NCBI GenBank assembly: GCA_017553035.1
Contig: JAFZNE010000092.1
Location: 1 to 64,000 of the forward strand
Source of the DNA: Lachnospiraceae bacterium
GTDB lineage: Bacteria > Bacillota > Clostridia > Lachnospirales > Lachnospiraceae
DNA length: 64,000 nucleotides
Reading direction: 5' to 3'
Position numbers and translations under genes: made by a program. Position 1 is the first letter of the stretch, and each line of letters starts with the position of its first letter. Under the pieces are notes generated by a model. That model saw nothing but the letters and a program-made list of their open reading frames with translations. It was not told where the DNA came from and made no database searches. This document shows, in pieces, positions 15,901-23,615 of the stretch.

Positions 15901-17931
15901 TCAGATTCTCTCAAATACGGGTGTATATTCGATCGGAGCGGCAGCTTTTACCGTCTGACCTCCCTCGAACACATCTCCCGTTGAGGTTAACTTCCACTTG
16001 CCCTCAGGTAAGTAGACCTCACGTTCAAAACAATTGAGTCTAAATATCGGTGCAACGAGATATTTTGACCCGAACATATACTGATCTTGAAGTTCCCAGC
16101 ACTTTTTGTCCTGCGGGAACTCGTAGAACATTGTTCTAATGAGTGGAGACCCATTGTCTGATGCTTCTTTGAACAGTGTTCTAATGTAATCATGGAGCTC
16201 AATACGGATATCATAATACTTCTTCATGATCTTAAAATTGTCTTCTCCGTAACTCCAAAGTTCATTCGGCTGACCCGTGTGCAGATATCCGCCGCCCCAG
16301 TCACGGTCATCCAGCGGAGGTATATTATAGGGTCCTCGGTCGCCATGCATACGGAGGACTGCCGAGTACACCGCAAACTGATACCAGCGTATCAGAAGCT
16401 GTCTGAAATCGGGATCATTTACATCATCGGTCATAAATCCGCCGATGTCGGTAGTCCACCAGGGGATACCCGCAAGACCCATATTCAGTCCGCACTGTAC
16501 CTGGTCGTAAAATGTTTCAAATGTCGAAGGCACATCACCCGACCAGACAACATTGCCATATTTCTGGCTGCCCGCCCAAGCACAGCGGAGAAGATTTACG
16601 ACCTTGCCGTCGCCGATCTTGCTCATATTGTCATATAATACTCTGCTGTACATCTGGGGATACATATTGCTTACCTCAAGAGCAGGTCCGACACAATAAC
16701 GATAATTTTCAAAATCGTATACGCCGTAATCGGGCTCCGAGTTGTCCAGCCAGAAAGCATCTATTCCGTAATCGTAATAGTTCTTCTTACATATATTCCA
16801 TACATACTCACGGGTCTTCGGATTGAACGGATCGATCTCAACACAGTCTCCCTGATAATCATAAGTCTGTGCGGCCCCGCGCTCGGTCTTGATCAACAGG
16901 CCCTGTTCCATCATCGGATAGAAATTCTCGGATTTGCGGTCAACCGAAGGCCATATCGAAACGATGACCTTGATGCCCATTGAATGAAGTTCATCGACCA
17001 TAGCCTTGGGATCGGGCCAATAAGTTTTATCAAATTTCCAATCACCCTGAACGGTCCAGTGGAAGAAATCGATAACTATCTGATCGATCTTGATGCCGCG
17101 TTTGTGATAATCCCTTGCAACGCTCAGGACTTCTTCCTGGGTACGGTATCTCAGTTTACACTGCCACAGTCCCATCAGTTCCTCGGGGAATTCGGGAGCA
17201 TGTCCGGTAACATTTGTATAATTTCCGAGAATGGTCTTCGGATCCTCGTCTGCGGTGATCCAATAGTCCATCTGGCGTGTCGAGCGGGCGATCCACTCGG
17301 TGTAATTGCGTCCGAATGTAACACTTCCGACCGCAGGATTGTTCCAGAGCATTCCGTATCCGAGTGAGGATACCATGAAAGGAACACTGATCTGTGAATT
17401 GCGCTGTGCCAGTTCGAGAACGCTGCCTTTCAGATCCATATAAGGCTGCTGGTACTGGCCCATACCGAAGATCTTCTCACCTTCATTCGATTCGAATTTC
17501 AGGTTCAGCGAGTACCCTGTACCGCCGATAATACCCTTCCATTCGCGGTTAACTATCTTCAGGCATCTGCTTTCTTTCGAGATCGTCCCACCGTAGGAAC
17601 GATAGTATTCCCTCAGTATCAGTTTATCATCTCTGTAAAATGAAAGAACCCCGGCGAAATTAACTTCGGCTTTGATCCTTCCGTTTACGATCTCGGCATG
17701 AGGCTGATGGCTTACGTACCCCTCACCCTCAAGATAATCTTTCGTATAGATCTTAACAGTCGCCTGCTCCGTACCACGCCCGGACGTTTCTGTCAGTGCC
17801 CAATCCTCCCCGGTAAAATCCGACAGCATGGTAGCACGTACTCTGAGTGCGTTCTTTCCCCATGCCTCTATCTTCAATGTTTCACCGCTGCGCTGTGCGA
17901 TCAATGCTCCGTTTTCATCCTTAAAAATCAT
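15901..17931 (-). CDS. GH31 family alpha-xylosidase/alpha-glucosidase
   Basis: A 676-residue cytoplasmic GH31 enzyme. The nucleophile is Asp396 in FWLDNSEPD and the acid/base Asp466 in WSGDVPS; placement matches YicI-type alpha-xylosidases (Asp416/Asp482). The N-terminal beta-sandwich (~1-200) is typical of the family. It would release alpha-linked xylose from xyloglucan oligomers or related alpha-glycosides; specificity cannot be fixed by eye. It lies 15 bp after the patatin gene and 42 bp before the GH10 gene in the same leftward series. AGGAGG lies upstream of the ATG. Confidence 0.9.
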   Translation of the reverse strand: MIFKDENGALIAQRSGETLKIEAWGKNALRVRATMLSDFTGEDWALTETSGRGTEQATVKIYTKDYLEGEGYVSHQPHAEIVNGRIKAEVNFAGVLSFYRDDKLILREYYRSYGGTISKESRCLKIVNREWKGIIGGTGYSLNLKFESNEGEKIFGMGQYQQPYMDLKGSVLELAQRNSQISVPFMVSSLGYGMLWNNPAVGSVTFGRNYTEWIARSTRQMDYWITADEDPKTILGNYTNVTGHAPEFPEELMGLWQCKLRYRTQEEVLSVARDYHKRGIKIDQIVIDFFHWTVQGDWKFDKTYWPDPKAMVDELHSMGIKVIVSIWPSVDRKSENFYPMMEQGLLIKTERGAAQTYDYQGDCVEIDPFNPKTREYVWNICKKNYYDYGIDAFWLDNSEPDYGVYDFENYRYCVGPALEVSNMYPQMYSRVLYDNMSKIGDGKVVNLLRCAWAGSQKYGNVVWSGDVPSTFETFYDQVQCGLNMGLAGIPWWTTDIGGFMTDDVNDPDFRQLLIRWYQFAVYSAVLRMHGDRGPYNIPPLDDRDWGGGYLHTGQPNELWSYGEDNFKIMKKYYDIRIELHDYIRTLFKEASDNGSPLIRTMFYEFPQDKKCWELQDQYMFGSKYLVAPIFRLNCFEREVYLPEGKWKLTSTGDVFEGGQTVKAAAPIEYTPVFERI

Positions 17932-17946
17932 CTGTAAACCTCCTTA

Positions 17947-18807
17947 TTACACTCCCATATATTCCTTCAGTTCCTCTATTCTCTCCGTCATCGTTCTCCT
18001 TCCGATCTCATATACCCTCATGATCTCGGAAGCATCCCTTTCCACGCTTCCCACTTCAAGCGCCTTGGGAGGTCTTATGACGAACAGTTCTCCTTCGAGC
18101 TCCTTCTTGCGGATGTATGTAGTCTGGGCATTATATTTCTTATGCCTGTTAGCTATAGCATTTACAAGGTTCGGATAGTTCCTGTATTTTATCTTTATCG
18201 GGATCATATATTCATTTTTATGTTTGATATATCCCAGAGGCTGCGTCAGGATCGCTACATTATGGTTGAACCCGAGCTTCTCAAATCCCGCTGCGGGGAT
18301 CGAATCCGACATGCCGCCGTCAAGCAGTTTCCTGCCGCCGATCTCAACGGTCCTCGAAACCAGAGGCATCGACGCCGAAGCCCGTATCCATTGCATGTCA
18401 TTATCTCCGGCATCACTGCATTTATGATATACCGCCTTGCCGGTCTCTATATCGGTTGCCACAACATAGAATTCCATGGGATTGTTCGTAAATGTTTCAA
18501 AATCAAACGGATCCAGTTCCTGCGGAAGTTCGCGATAGCAGAAATCAACTCCGTAAATATCCCCGGTCTTGATCAGGCTGTTCAGGCTCGCAAACCTGTC
18601 ATCGTTGCAATATGCCGCACAGTACCTGGCCGCACGTCCGATCTGTTTTGATTTGATATTGCAACCGAAGGTCGCGCCTGCGGATACCCCGATAGCCCCG
18701 TCGAATGTGATCCCGTTCTCCATCATCACATCGATGACGCCGCTCGTAAACAGTCCGCGCATCGCACCGCCTTCCATGATAAGGCCGGTTTTACGCTCTT
18801 GGCCCAT
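17947..18807 (-). CDS. Patatin-like phospholipase
   Basis: A 286-residue cytoplasmic patatin-like hydrolase. It has the oxyanion motif GGAMRG (13-18), nucleophile Ser42 in GVSAG, and Asp163 in the DGG motif, which completes the Ser-Asp dyad. Bacterial relatives (RssA/YchK/YjjU type) are acyl hydrolases with largely unknown substrates. It is the first gene of an apparent operon with GH31 and GH10, though a lipase has no obvious place in hemicellulose use. GGGAGGTGG precedes the ATG and a promoter sits at 18844-18872. Confidence 0.9.
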   Translation of the reverse strand: MGQERKTGLIMEGGAMRGLFTSGVIDVMMENGITFDGAIGVSAGATFGCNIKSKQIGRAARYCAAYCNDDRFASLNSLIKTGDIYGVDFCYRELPQELDPFDFETFTNNPMEFYVVATDIETGKAVYHKCSDAGDNDMQWIRASASMPLVSRTVEIGGRKLLDGGMSDSIPAAGFEKLGFNHNVAILTQPLGYIKHKNEYMIPIKIKYRNYPNLVNAIANRHKKYNAQTTYIRKKELEGELFVIRPPKALEVGSVERDASEIMRVYEIGRRTMTERIEELKEYMGV

Positions 18808-18843
18808 AATCCACCTCCCTGCCTTCTGAAAAAAGTCATAATT

Positions 18844-18872
18844 ATCTTACCATAGCAGATAAAAACAAGCAA
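18844..18872 (-). promoter_or_regulatory. Promoter of the patatin-GH31-GH10-MBL series
   Basis: Minus strand: -35 TTGCTT (18867-18872), a 17-bp spacer and -10 TAAGAT (18844-18849). Predicted start is ~30 bp before the patatin start codon. No catabolite-response element was recognised. Confidence 0.5.
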
Positions 18873-18903
18873 TTCATTTTAATAAGCCGACAAGATAATA
18901 CAT

Positions 18904-19383
18904 TCAGGATATTCCCTTTCTTTCCTTTGCCTTCTCGATCAGTCCCCTGCTTTCTTCAAAAGCCTCCGCAAGATAGTGCAGTTCTTCGGCCTTGTTCTCG
19001 TTTTTCTTCTCCGCCTTCTTGATCTCTTCCCAGGTGCTTATGATATCCTCGGGGACTTCAGCATCTCCGAACACGTGCGGATGTCTGGCTACCATTTTAT
19101 CGGAAATGGTACGGCATACATCCTCCATATCGAACAGACCTTCCTCTTTTGCGATCTGTGCCTGTATGACGACCTGAAAGAGCAGGTCGCCGAGTTCTTC
19201 CTTCAGATTGTCCGGATCACCGGTCTTCTCCAACCTGTTCACACCTGCAACGACTTCACATGCTTCTTCGATCACGTGTCGCTTTAACGACACGTGTGTC
19301 TGTTCGCGATCCCACGGACAGCCGCCTTCCGCCCGCAGGCGGGTCACTATTTCAATTAAACGTTCGTATTCCGACATATTCAT
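18904..19383 (-). CDS. mazG: MazG family nucleoside triphosphate pyrophosphohydrolase
   Basis: A 159-residue protein containing one MazG domain. The family hydrolyses NTPs or dNTPs to the monophosphate plus pyrophosphate and helps clear non-canonical nucleotides. Metal-binding acidic residues are in EEACEV (~39-44) and ELGDLL (~63-68); the GCPWDREQTH signature lies at ~21-30. E. coli MazG has two such domains in 263 residues; this is the short single-domain form. The ATG at 19383 follows AAAGGA. It has its own promoter and is divergent from the GH120 gene. Confidence 0.9.
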   Translation of the reverse strand: MNMSEYERLIEIVTRLRAEGGCPWDREQTHVSLKRHVIEEACEVVAGVNRLEKTGDPDNLKEELGDLLFQVVIQAQIAKEEGLFDMEDVCRTISDKMVARHPHVFGDAEVPEDIISTWEEIKKAEKKNENKAEELHYLAEAFEESRGLIEKAKERKGIS

Positions 19384-19431
19384 TTTATTCCTTTCCGGAC
19401 ATATTCGATAACCAAAAAATCATACAATATC

Positions 19432-19459
19432 ATTATATCCCGCGGGCATAATTAAGTAA
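19432..19459 (-). promoter_or_regulatory. Promoter of mazG
   Basis: Minus strand: -10 TATAAT (19432-19437), a 16-bp spacer and -35 TTACTT (19454-19459). The -35 is weak; the -10 is perfect. Confidence 0.5.
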
Positions 19460-19500
19460 ATAAGCTTTCTCCGCTTTTCACTCCAGCACAATATATTCCA

Positions 19501-19529
19501 TTGATTCCCAAAATTGTCTGATCTATAAT
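19501..19529 (+). promoter_or_regulatory. Promoter of the GH120 gene
   Basis: -35 TTGATT (19501-19506), a 17-bp spacer and -10 TATAAT (19524-19529). The predicted start near 19536 leaves a leader of ~44 nt with AAGGAG before the ATG at 19580. Confidence 0.75.
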
Positions 19530-19579
19530 TGATACATAGTACTACGGGTTTATTTATTTCAAAAAAGGAGAACGGTATT

Positions 19580-21571
19580 ATGATCTATTATGTCAATGCA
19601 AATGCCTCCCGTGATGGGAACGGGACCAAAGAAATGCCTTTTAAGAAGATCAATGCTGCCGCGGCTGTTGCCAGACCCGGTGACGAGATACTTGTTGCCC
19701 CCGGTATCTACCGCGAATATGTCAATCCGAAAAATGCAGGCACAAAAGATGCCCGGATCACATACAGATCCGAAAAGCCTCTCGGTGCGGTTATCACAGG
19801 TGCGGAAGAATTGACCGGCTGGACCAGGTATGAAGGCGATGTTTGGACCGCAAGGGTCGATAACGGCATATTCGGTGATTACAATCCTTATACGACTTAT
19901 GTATGCGGCGACTGGTATTTTGCGCCGAAGGTACGCCATACCGGTTCGGTTTACATCAATGATCTCATGATGTATGAGACCGTAACGCTCGAAGAATGTA
20001 TCAAGGCCGAAGCGGATCCCTGCGCCTGGAACGCTGAAGAATCAAAGTCAAAATGGTACACCGAACAGGACGGTAACACGACCGTTCTGTATGCAAATTT
20101 CCGCGGACTTGATCCCAATAAAGAAAAGGTTGAGATCAATGTACGCCGTAATTGTTTCATGCCTTCAAAAACCGGTATAGGCTATATCACCGTCAGCGGT
20201 TTCCTGATCACCAAGGCCGCGACCACATGGGCTCCGCCCGCCTCTTATCAGGACGGTATGATCGGACCTCATTGGAGCCGCGGATGGATCATAGAAGATT
20301 GTGAGATCAGCAACAGCAAATGTTGCGGAATCTCTCTCGGCAAATATCGTGACCCGGAAAACGATATGTATTTCTATCACAAGCATGTAAAGAGTCCCAC
20401 CCAGATGGAACGTGACGCGGTATGCCGCGGACAATACCACGGCTGGCTGAAAGAGCGTGTCGGCGGCCACATCATCCGCCGCTGCAACATCCACCATTGC
20501 GAGCAGACCGGTATCGTCGGCCGTATGGGCGGTGTATTTTCGACGATCGAAGATTGCCATATCCACCACATATGCAACTCACAGCAGCTCGGCGGTGCCG
20601 AAACAGCCGGCATCAAACTGCATGCAGCGATCGATGTTACGATCCGCCGCAACCACATTCACAACTGTATCATGGGTGTATGGTGTGACTGGCAGGCTCA
20701 GGGCGCCCGCATCACCCAGAACCTGATGCACGACAACTACAGGCCCGAAGGACGTCAGGCAGCGCAGGGAGCAATGTTCTCGTGTGATGTATTCATCGAA
20801 GTAGGGCACGGTCCCACTTTGATCGATAATAATATCCTTCTTTCGAAGGTTTCGGTCATCATGCCCAGCGAAGGTCTTGCGGTAGTTCATAACTTCATGC
20901 TCGGTTCCTTCGCCCTGATCAATTCCGGCGTAGACAGTATCGTAAACGGACAGCGCGAGCCCCGCTACACACCTTATCACATCCGTCACCGGACGGAAGT
21001 CGCGGGCTTTATGACCATCCTTCACGGAGATGACCGTATCTACAACAACATAATGATCCAGCATTTTCCTGCTTCCGACAGCTCAAAGACCCCTGCCGAC
21101 AATGATTATCAGACGGTAGGAACCGCAGCTTTCGATATTTTTCCTTCATATGATGAATGGATCGCTCAGTTTGATTTCACGAAGGATCCCGATATGGGTG
21201 CACTCGCAGAGGCCCACTTCGGACATCTTCCCGTATGGATCAAGGGCAATGCATACTTCAACGGTGCGGATATCAGCAAGCATGAGCAGAATGGCTTCAA
21301 CGATACCGAACACCACGCAGAAGTCGAACTTGTCGAAAATAACGGCAAATACACTCTGAAGACCAACGTCTTCGAATATATCAAAAACTTCCGCAACGGC
21401 ATCATCACGAGCGATATCCTCGGCAAGGCTTTCGAGCCCGAGCAGCGCTTCGAAAATACCGACGGAACACCGATCACCTTCGATTCAGACTATTTCGGAA
21501 ATCACAGAGGCCTCGACACTCTCCCCGGCCCCTTCACCGAGTACCCCGAAAACGGACTGATCGTCCGGTAA
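19580..21571 (+). CDS. GH120 family beta-xylosidase
   Basis: A 663-residue protein with the parallel beta-helix fold of GH120 and clear similarity to Thermoanaerobacterium XylC across its length (shared INVRR, WAPP, GWIIED, HAAID and HGP stretches). XylC uses Asp382 as nucleophile and Glu405 as acid/base; the equivalents here are Asp370 in WCDWQAQG and Glu407 in DVFIEVGHGP. There are 14 extra residues between them (RPEGRQAAQGAMFS region). No signal peptide, so it is probably cytoplasmic and removes xylose from imported xylo-oligosaccharides. The start at 19580 has AAGGAG upstream; an earlier in-frame ATG at 19529 overlaps the -10 element and is rejected. It ends at a strong terminator. Confidence 0.9.
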   Translation: MIYYVNANASRDGNGTKEMPFKKINAAAAVARPGDEILVAPGIYREYVNPKNAGTKDARITYRSEKPLGAVITGAEELTGWTRYEGDVWTARVDNGIFGDYNPYTTYVCGDWYFAPKVRHTGSVYINDLMMYETVTLEECIKAEADPCAWNAEESKSKWYTEQDGNTTVLYANFRGLDPNKEKVEINVRRNCFMPSKTGIGYITVSGFLITKAATTWAPPASYQDGMIGPHWSRGWIIEDCEISNSKCCGISLGKYRDPENDMYFYHKHVKSPTQMERDAVCRGQYHGWLKERVGGHIIRRCNIHHCEQTGIVGRMGGVFSTIEDCHIHHICNSQQLGGAETAGIKLHAAIDVTIRRNHIHNCIMGVWCDWQAQGARITQNLMHDNYRPEGRQAAQGAMFSCDVFIEVGHGPTLIDNNILLSKVSVIMPSEGLAVVHNFMLGSFALINSGVDSIVNGQREPRYTPYHIRHRTEVAGFMTILHGDDRIYNNIMIQHFPASDSSKTPADNDYQTVGTAAFDIFPSYDEWIAQFDFTKDPDMGALAEAHFGHLPVWIKGNAYFNGADISKHEQNGFNDTEHHAEVELVENNGKYTLKTNVFEYIKNFRNGIITSDILGKAFEPEQRFENTDGTPITFDSDYFGNHRGLDTLPGPFTEYPENGLIVR

Positions 21572-21584
21572 GATTGAGAGTATT

Positions 21585-21627
21585 GCTCAGCCCTCAGTCA
21601 GCAAGCAAGCTTAGCTGAGGGCTGAGC
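21585..21627. repeat. Inverted repeat after the GH120 gene
   Basis: GCTCAGCCCTCAG and CTGAGGGCTGAGC are perfect 13-bp arms around a 17-nt loop. It lies between the GH120 stop codon and the terminator at 21637 and overlaps a short motif seen at two other terminators (see findings). Confidence 0.75.
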
Positions 21628-21636
21628 TTATCGCAC

Positions 21637-21682
21637 AAAAAAGGGACAGCCGCATCATTCTAAAAATGCGTCTGTCCCTTTT
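21637..21682. terminator. Bidirectional terminator between GH120 and the MCP
   Basis: The stem AAAAGGGACAG/CTGTCCCTTTT, extended inward by CGCAT/ATGCG, is flanked by A and T runs on both sides. It serves the convergent GH120 and MCP genes. Confidence 0.9.
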
Positions 21683-21695
21683 CATATCAATTAAC

Positions 21696-23444
21696 TCAGA
21701 TCTTGAAGAACGATACACTCTTCTTCAATTCTTCCGCTATCTTGTTCAGTTTCTCTGCATCGGCAACTACAGCCTCCATATTCTGGTTCAGCTGATCGAT
21801 CGAAGCGCTTGTCTCCTCAGTGGATGCAGCATTCTCTTCGGAAATACTTGAAAGTGACTCGATGGAATCCAGGATGCCTTCCTTCTTGTCAGACATATGT
21901 ACGGTCTGCTTCGCGGTAGCCTGATTCTCGCTTCTTGCCTGATCAAGTATAGCAAGCATCTGATTGAAGTCCTCGGCCATCTTCGCAAGCGAATCGGTCT
22001 CCTTGGCGGTAGCATCCTTGATGCTTGCGGTAAGTTCCTTGTTGCGTTCCGAATAAGTGCTGATATCCTTCAACATTGTGGTGATCTCACCTGCAAGTCT
22101 GTCAGACTCGGTCGCAAGGCCCTTGATATTCTCGGCAACAACCGAGAAACCACGTCCCGCATCTCCGGCTCTGGCAGCCTCTATAGAAGCATTAAGAGCA
22201 AGCAGGTTGGTCTGGCCGGCAATATTGATAATACCGTCAGCTGCGGTAGAGATCTTGTTTACAACCTCAGCGGTCTCACTGACAGAAGCGGCAACCTGCT
22301 CGGCTTTCGCATCGGTTTCCTCATCAGCCCTGCGCAGTACATCCAGACCTTCTCTGAGCTGCTGCGAACTCTCGGCCAGCTGCTGAACCTTGTTCAGAGT
22401 CTCGTTTACCGAACTTGAAACATCATCGATCGCACTGCCGATATCTACTGTAATGCTCGAAGTATTCTGAACATCGTTGGCCATCGCGGTAGCACCGACC
22501 GCAAGATTCTCAACCGCCGTTGAAATATCGTTCATTACAGACTGTGAGTCGCGGATACTGTCTTTAGTATGTTCTGCTTCATTACCAACCGCATCGGCAC
22601 CGCTTATGACAAGTGATACCGCATCTCTTAATCTGCTGCGCATTGTCTCGTTCTGTGCGCCAAGGTTAACAAATTCGGAGAATTTGCTCTTCGATACGAT
22701 CGGCTCAGAGAAATTGCCGGATGCCATTTTCTGAGCTGTAGCATCAAGTTCTTTCAGGCTCTTGCGCATGTTATCAACAACGATTATCGCAATGGCAAGC
22801 ATCACGAGCGCAATAATACCGAAAGCTATGATCGAGACGTTGATCCTTCTCTGAATATCTTCTTTGAGGATCGATTCTTCCTTCTTGGCCCAGTCCTCGC
22901 AGATATCCGTCATTTCCGAAAGATAACCTCTTACGGCCTCGAAATCGTTGTTGAAGTTGCCCCATTCTCCCGAATAGGTATCAACATCAAAGAGCTTCTC
23001 CCATGCAGCGATCGACGTAAGAAAATCATTGTAATTATCTTCAAAACTTCTTCCGTCCTCCGCCAGGGTAGTTCTGTACAGAGTCGTCTGAGCGCGCGCG
23101 ATAGCAGCGGCACCGTCAGCTCTTTCCTTGGTCTGTTTTACATTATCGTGATAATCCTGCTTTTTACTCTCGATGTACGGCTGAACATATTCTTCCGGAA
23201 TATCCGCATTTCCCGAAACGATCTCATATCCCTGTGCGGCAGCCAGCATCGCCTGATACAGATCTCTGTCTGCATTGATGAGTTTCTCGCTCACCGAATA
23301 CAACGTGTCAAAATACATTTCCTGATACTTGTTGGATGTTGAGAGCAGCTGTGAGGTAAAATATCCTATGCTCGCAATAAGTGCTATGGTAAGTGCAGCA
23401 CCAATCCCGATAACAGCGGCTTTAAGACTGAAACGTACCTTCAT
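21696..23444 (-). CDS. Methyl-accepting chemotaxis protein
   Basis: A 582-residue transmembrane chemoreceptor. The first membrane helix lies at ~10-30, an extracytoplasmic four-helix-type sensor at ~31-200, the second helix at ~205-228 and HAMP at ~228-280 ([18 protein letters not shown]). The C-terminal signalling domain has the conserved tip ([20 protein letters not shown] region, ~430-450). The ligand is unknown. AGGAGGTT precedes the ATG; a good promoter lies ~105 bp upstream with a hairpin in the leader. It is a single gene and no other chemotaxis gene adjoins it; cheY lies 30 kb away. Confidence 0.95.
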   Translation of the reverse strand: MKVRFSLKAAVIGIGAALTIALIASIGYFTSQLLSTSNKYQEMYFDTLYSVSEKLINADRDLYQAMLAAAQGYEIVSGNADIPEEYVQPYIESKKQDYHDNVKQTKERADGAAAIARAQTTLYRTTLAEDGRSFEDNYNDFLTSIAAWEKLFDVDTYSGEWGNFNNDFEAVRGYLSEMTDICEDWAKKEESILKEDIQRRINVSIIAFGIIALVMLAIAIIVVDNMRKSLKELDATAQKMASGNFSEPIVSKSKFSEFVNLGAQNETMRSRLRDAVSLVISGADAVGNEAEHTKDSIRDSQSVMNDISTAVENLAVGATAMANDVQNTSSITVDIGSAIDDVSSSVNETLNKVQQLAESSQQLREGLDVLRRADEETDAKAEQVAASVSETAEVVNKISTAADGIINIAGQTNLLALNASIEAARAGDAGRGFSVVAENIKGLATESDRLAGEITTMLKDISTYSERNKELTASIKDATAKETDSLAKMAEDFNQMLAILDQARSENQATAKQTVHMSDKKEGILDSIESLSSISEENAASTEETSASIDQLNQNMEAVVADAEKLNKIAEELKKSVSFFKI

Positions 23445-23483
23445 ATTAGATAACCTCCTGTCGAGAACGCAGTGTATACAATA

Positions 23484-23518
23484 AATGCCTGTCAGCAGGA
23501 GAACCTGCGCCAGGCATT
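23484..23518 (-). promoter_or_regulatory. Hairpin in the MCP leader
   Basis: On the minus strand AATGCCTG...GCAGG, loop TTCT, CCTGC...CAGGCATT forms a stable stem in the ~98-nt leader between the predicted start site (~23542) and the MCP start codon. No U-tract follows, so it is not an evident terminator; a structured leader is possible. Confidence 0.4.
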
Positions 23519-23548
23519 CAGAGGTATATATTATTTGCCTTCCAAAGT

Positions 23549-23577
23549 ATTATATCACAAATCTTGTAAAATGTCTA
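23549..23577 (-). promoter_or_regulatory. SigA-type promoter of the MCP gene
   Basis: Minus strand: -35 TAGACA (23572-23577), a 17-bp spacer and -10 TATAAT (23549-23554). This is a housekeeping rather than a SigD promoter, notable for a chemoreceptor. Confidence 0.65.
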
Positions 23578-23615
23578 TAATGATTTCGATTTCGAAAGTG
23601 CGATTTCATAAAAAA

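Noticed and set aside
18904..19383. mazG as part of a toxin-antitoxin module
   Set aside because: No mazE/mazF-like gene adjoins; the gene stands alone with its own promoter.
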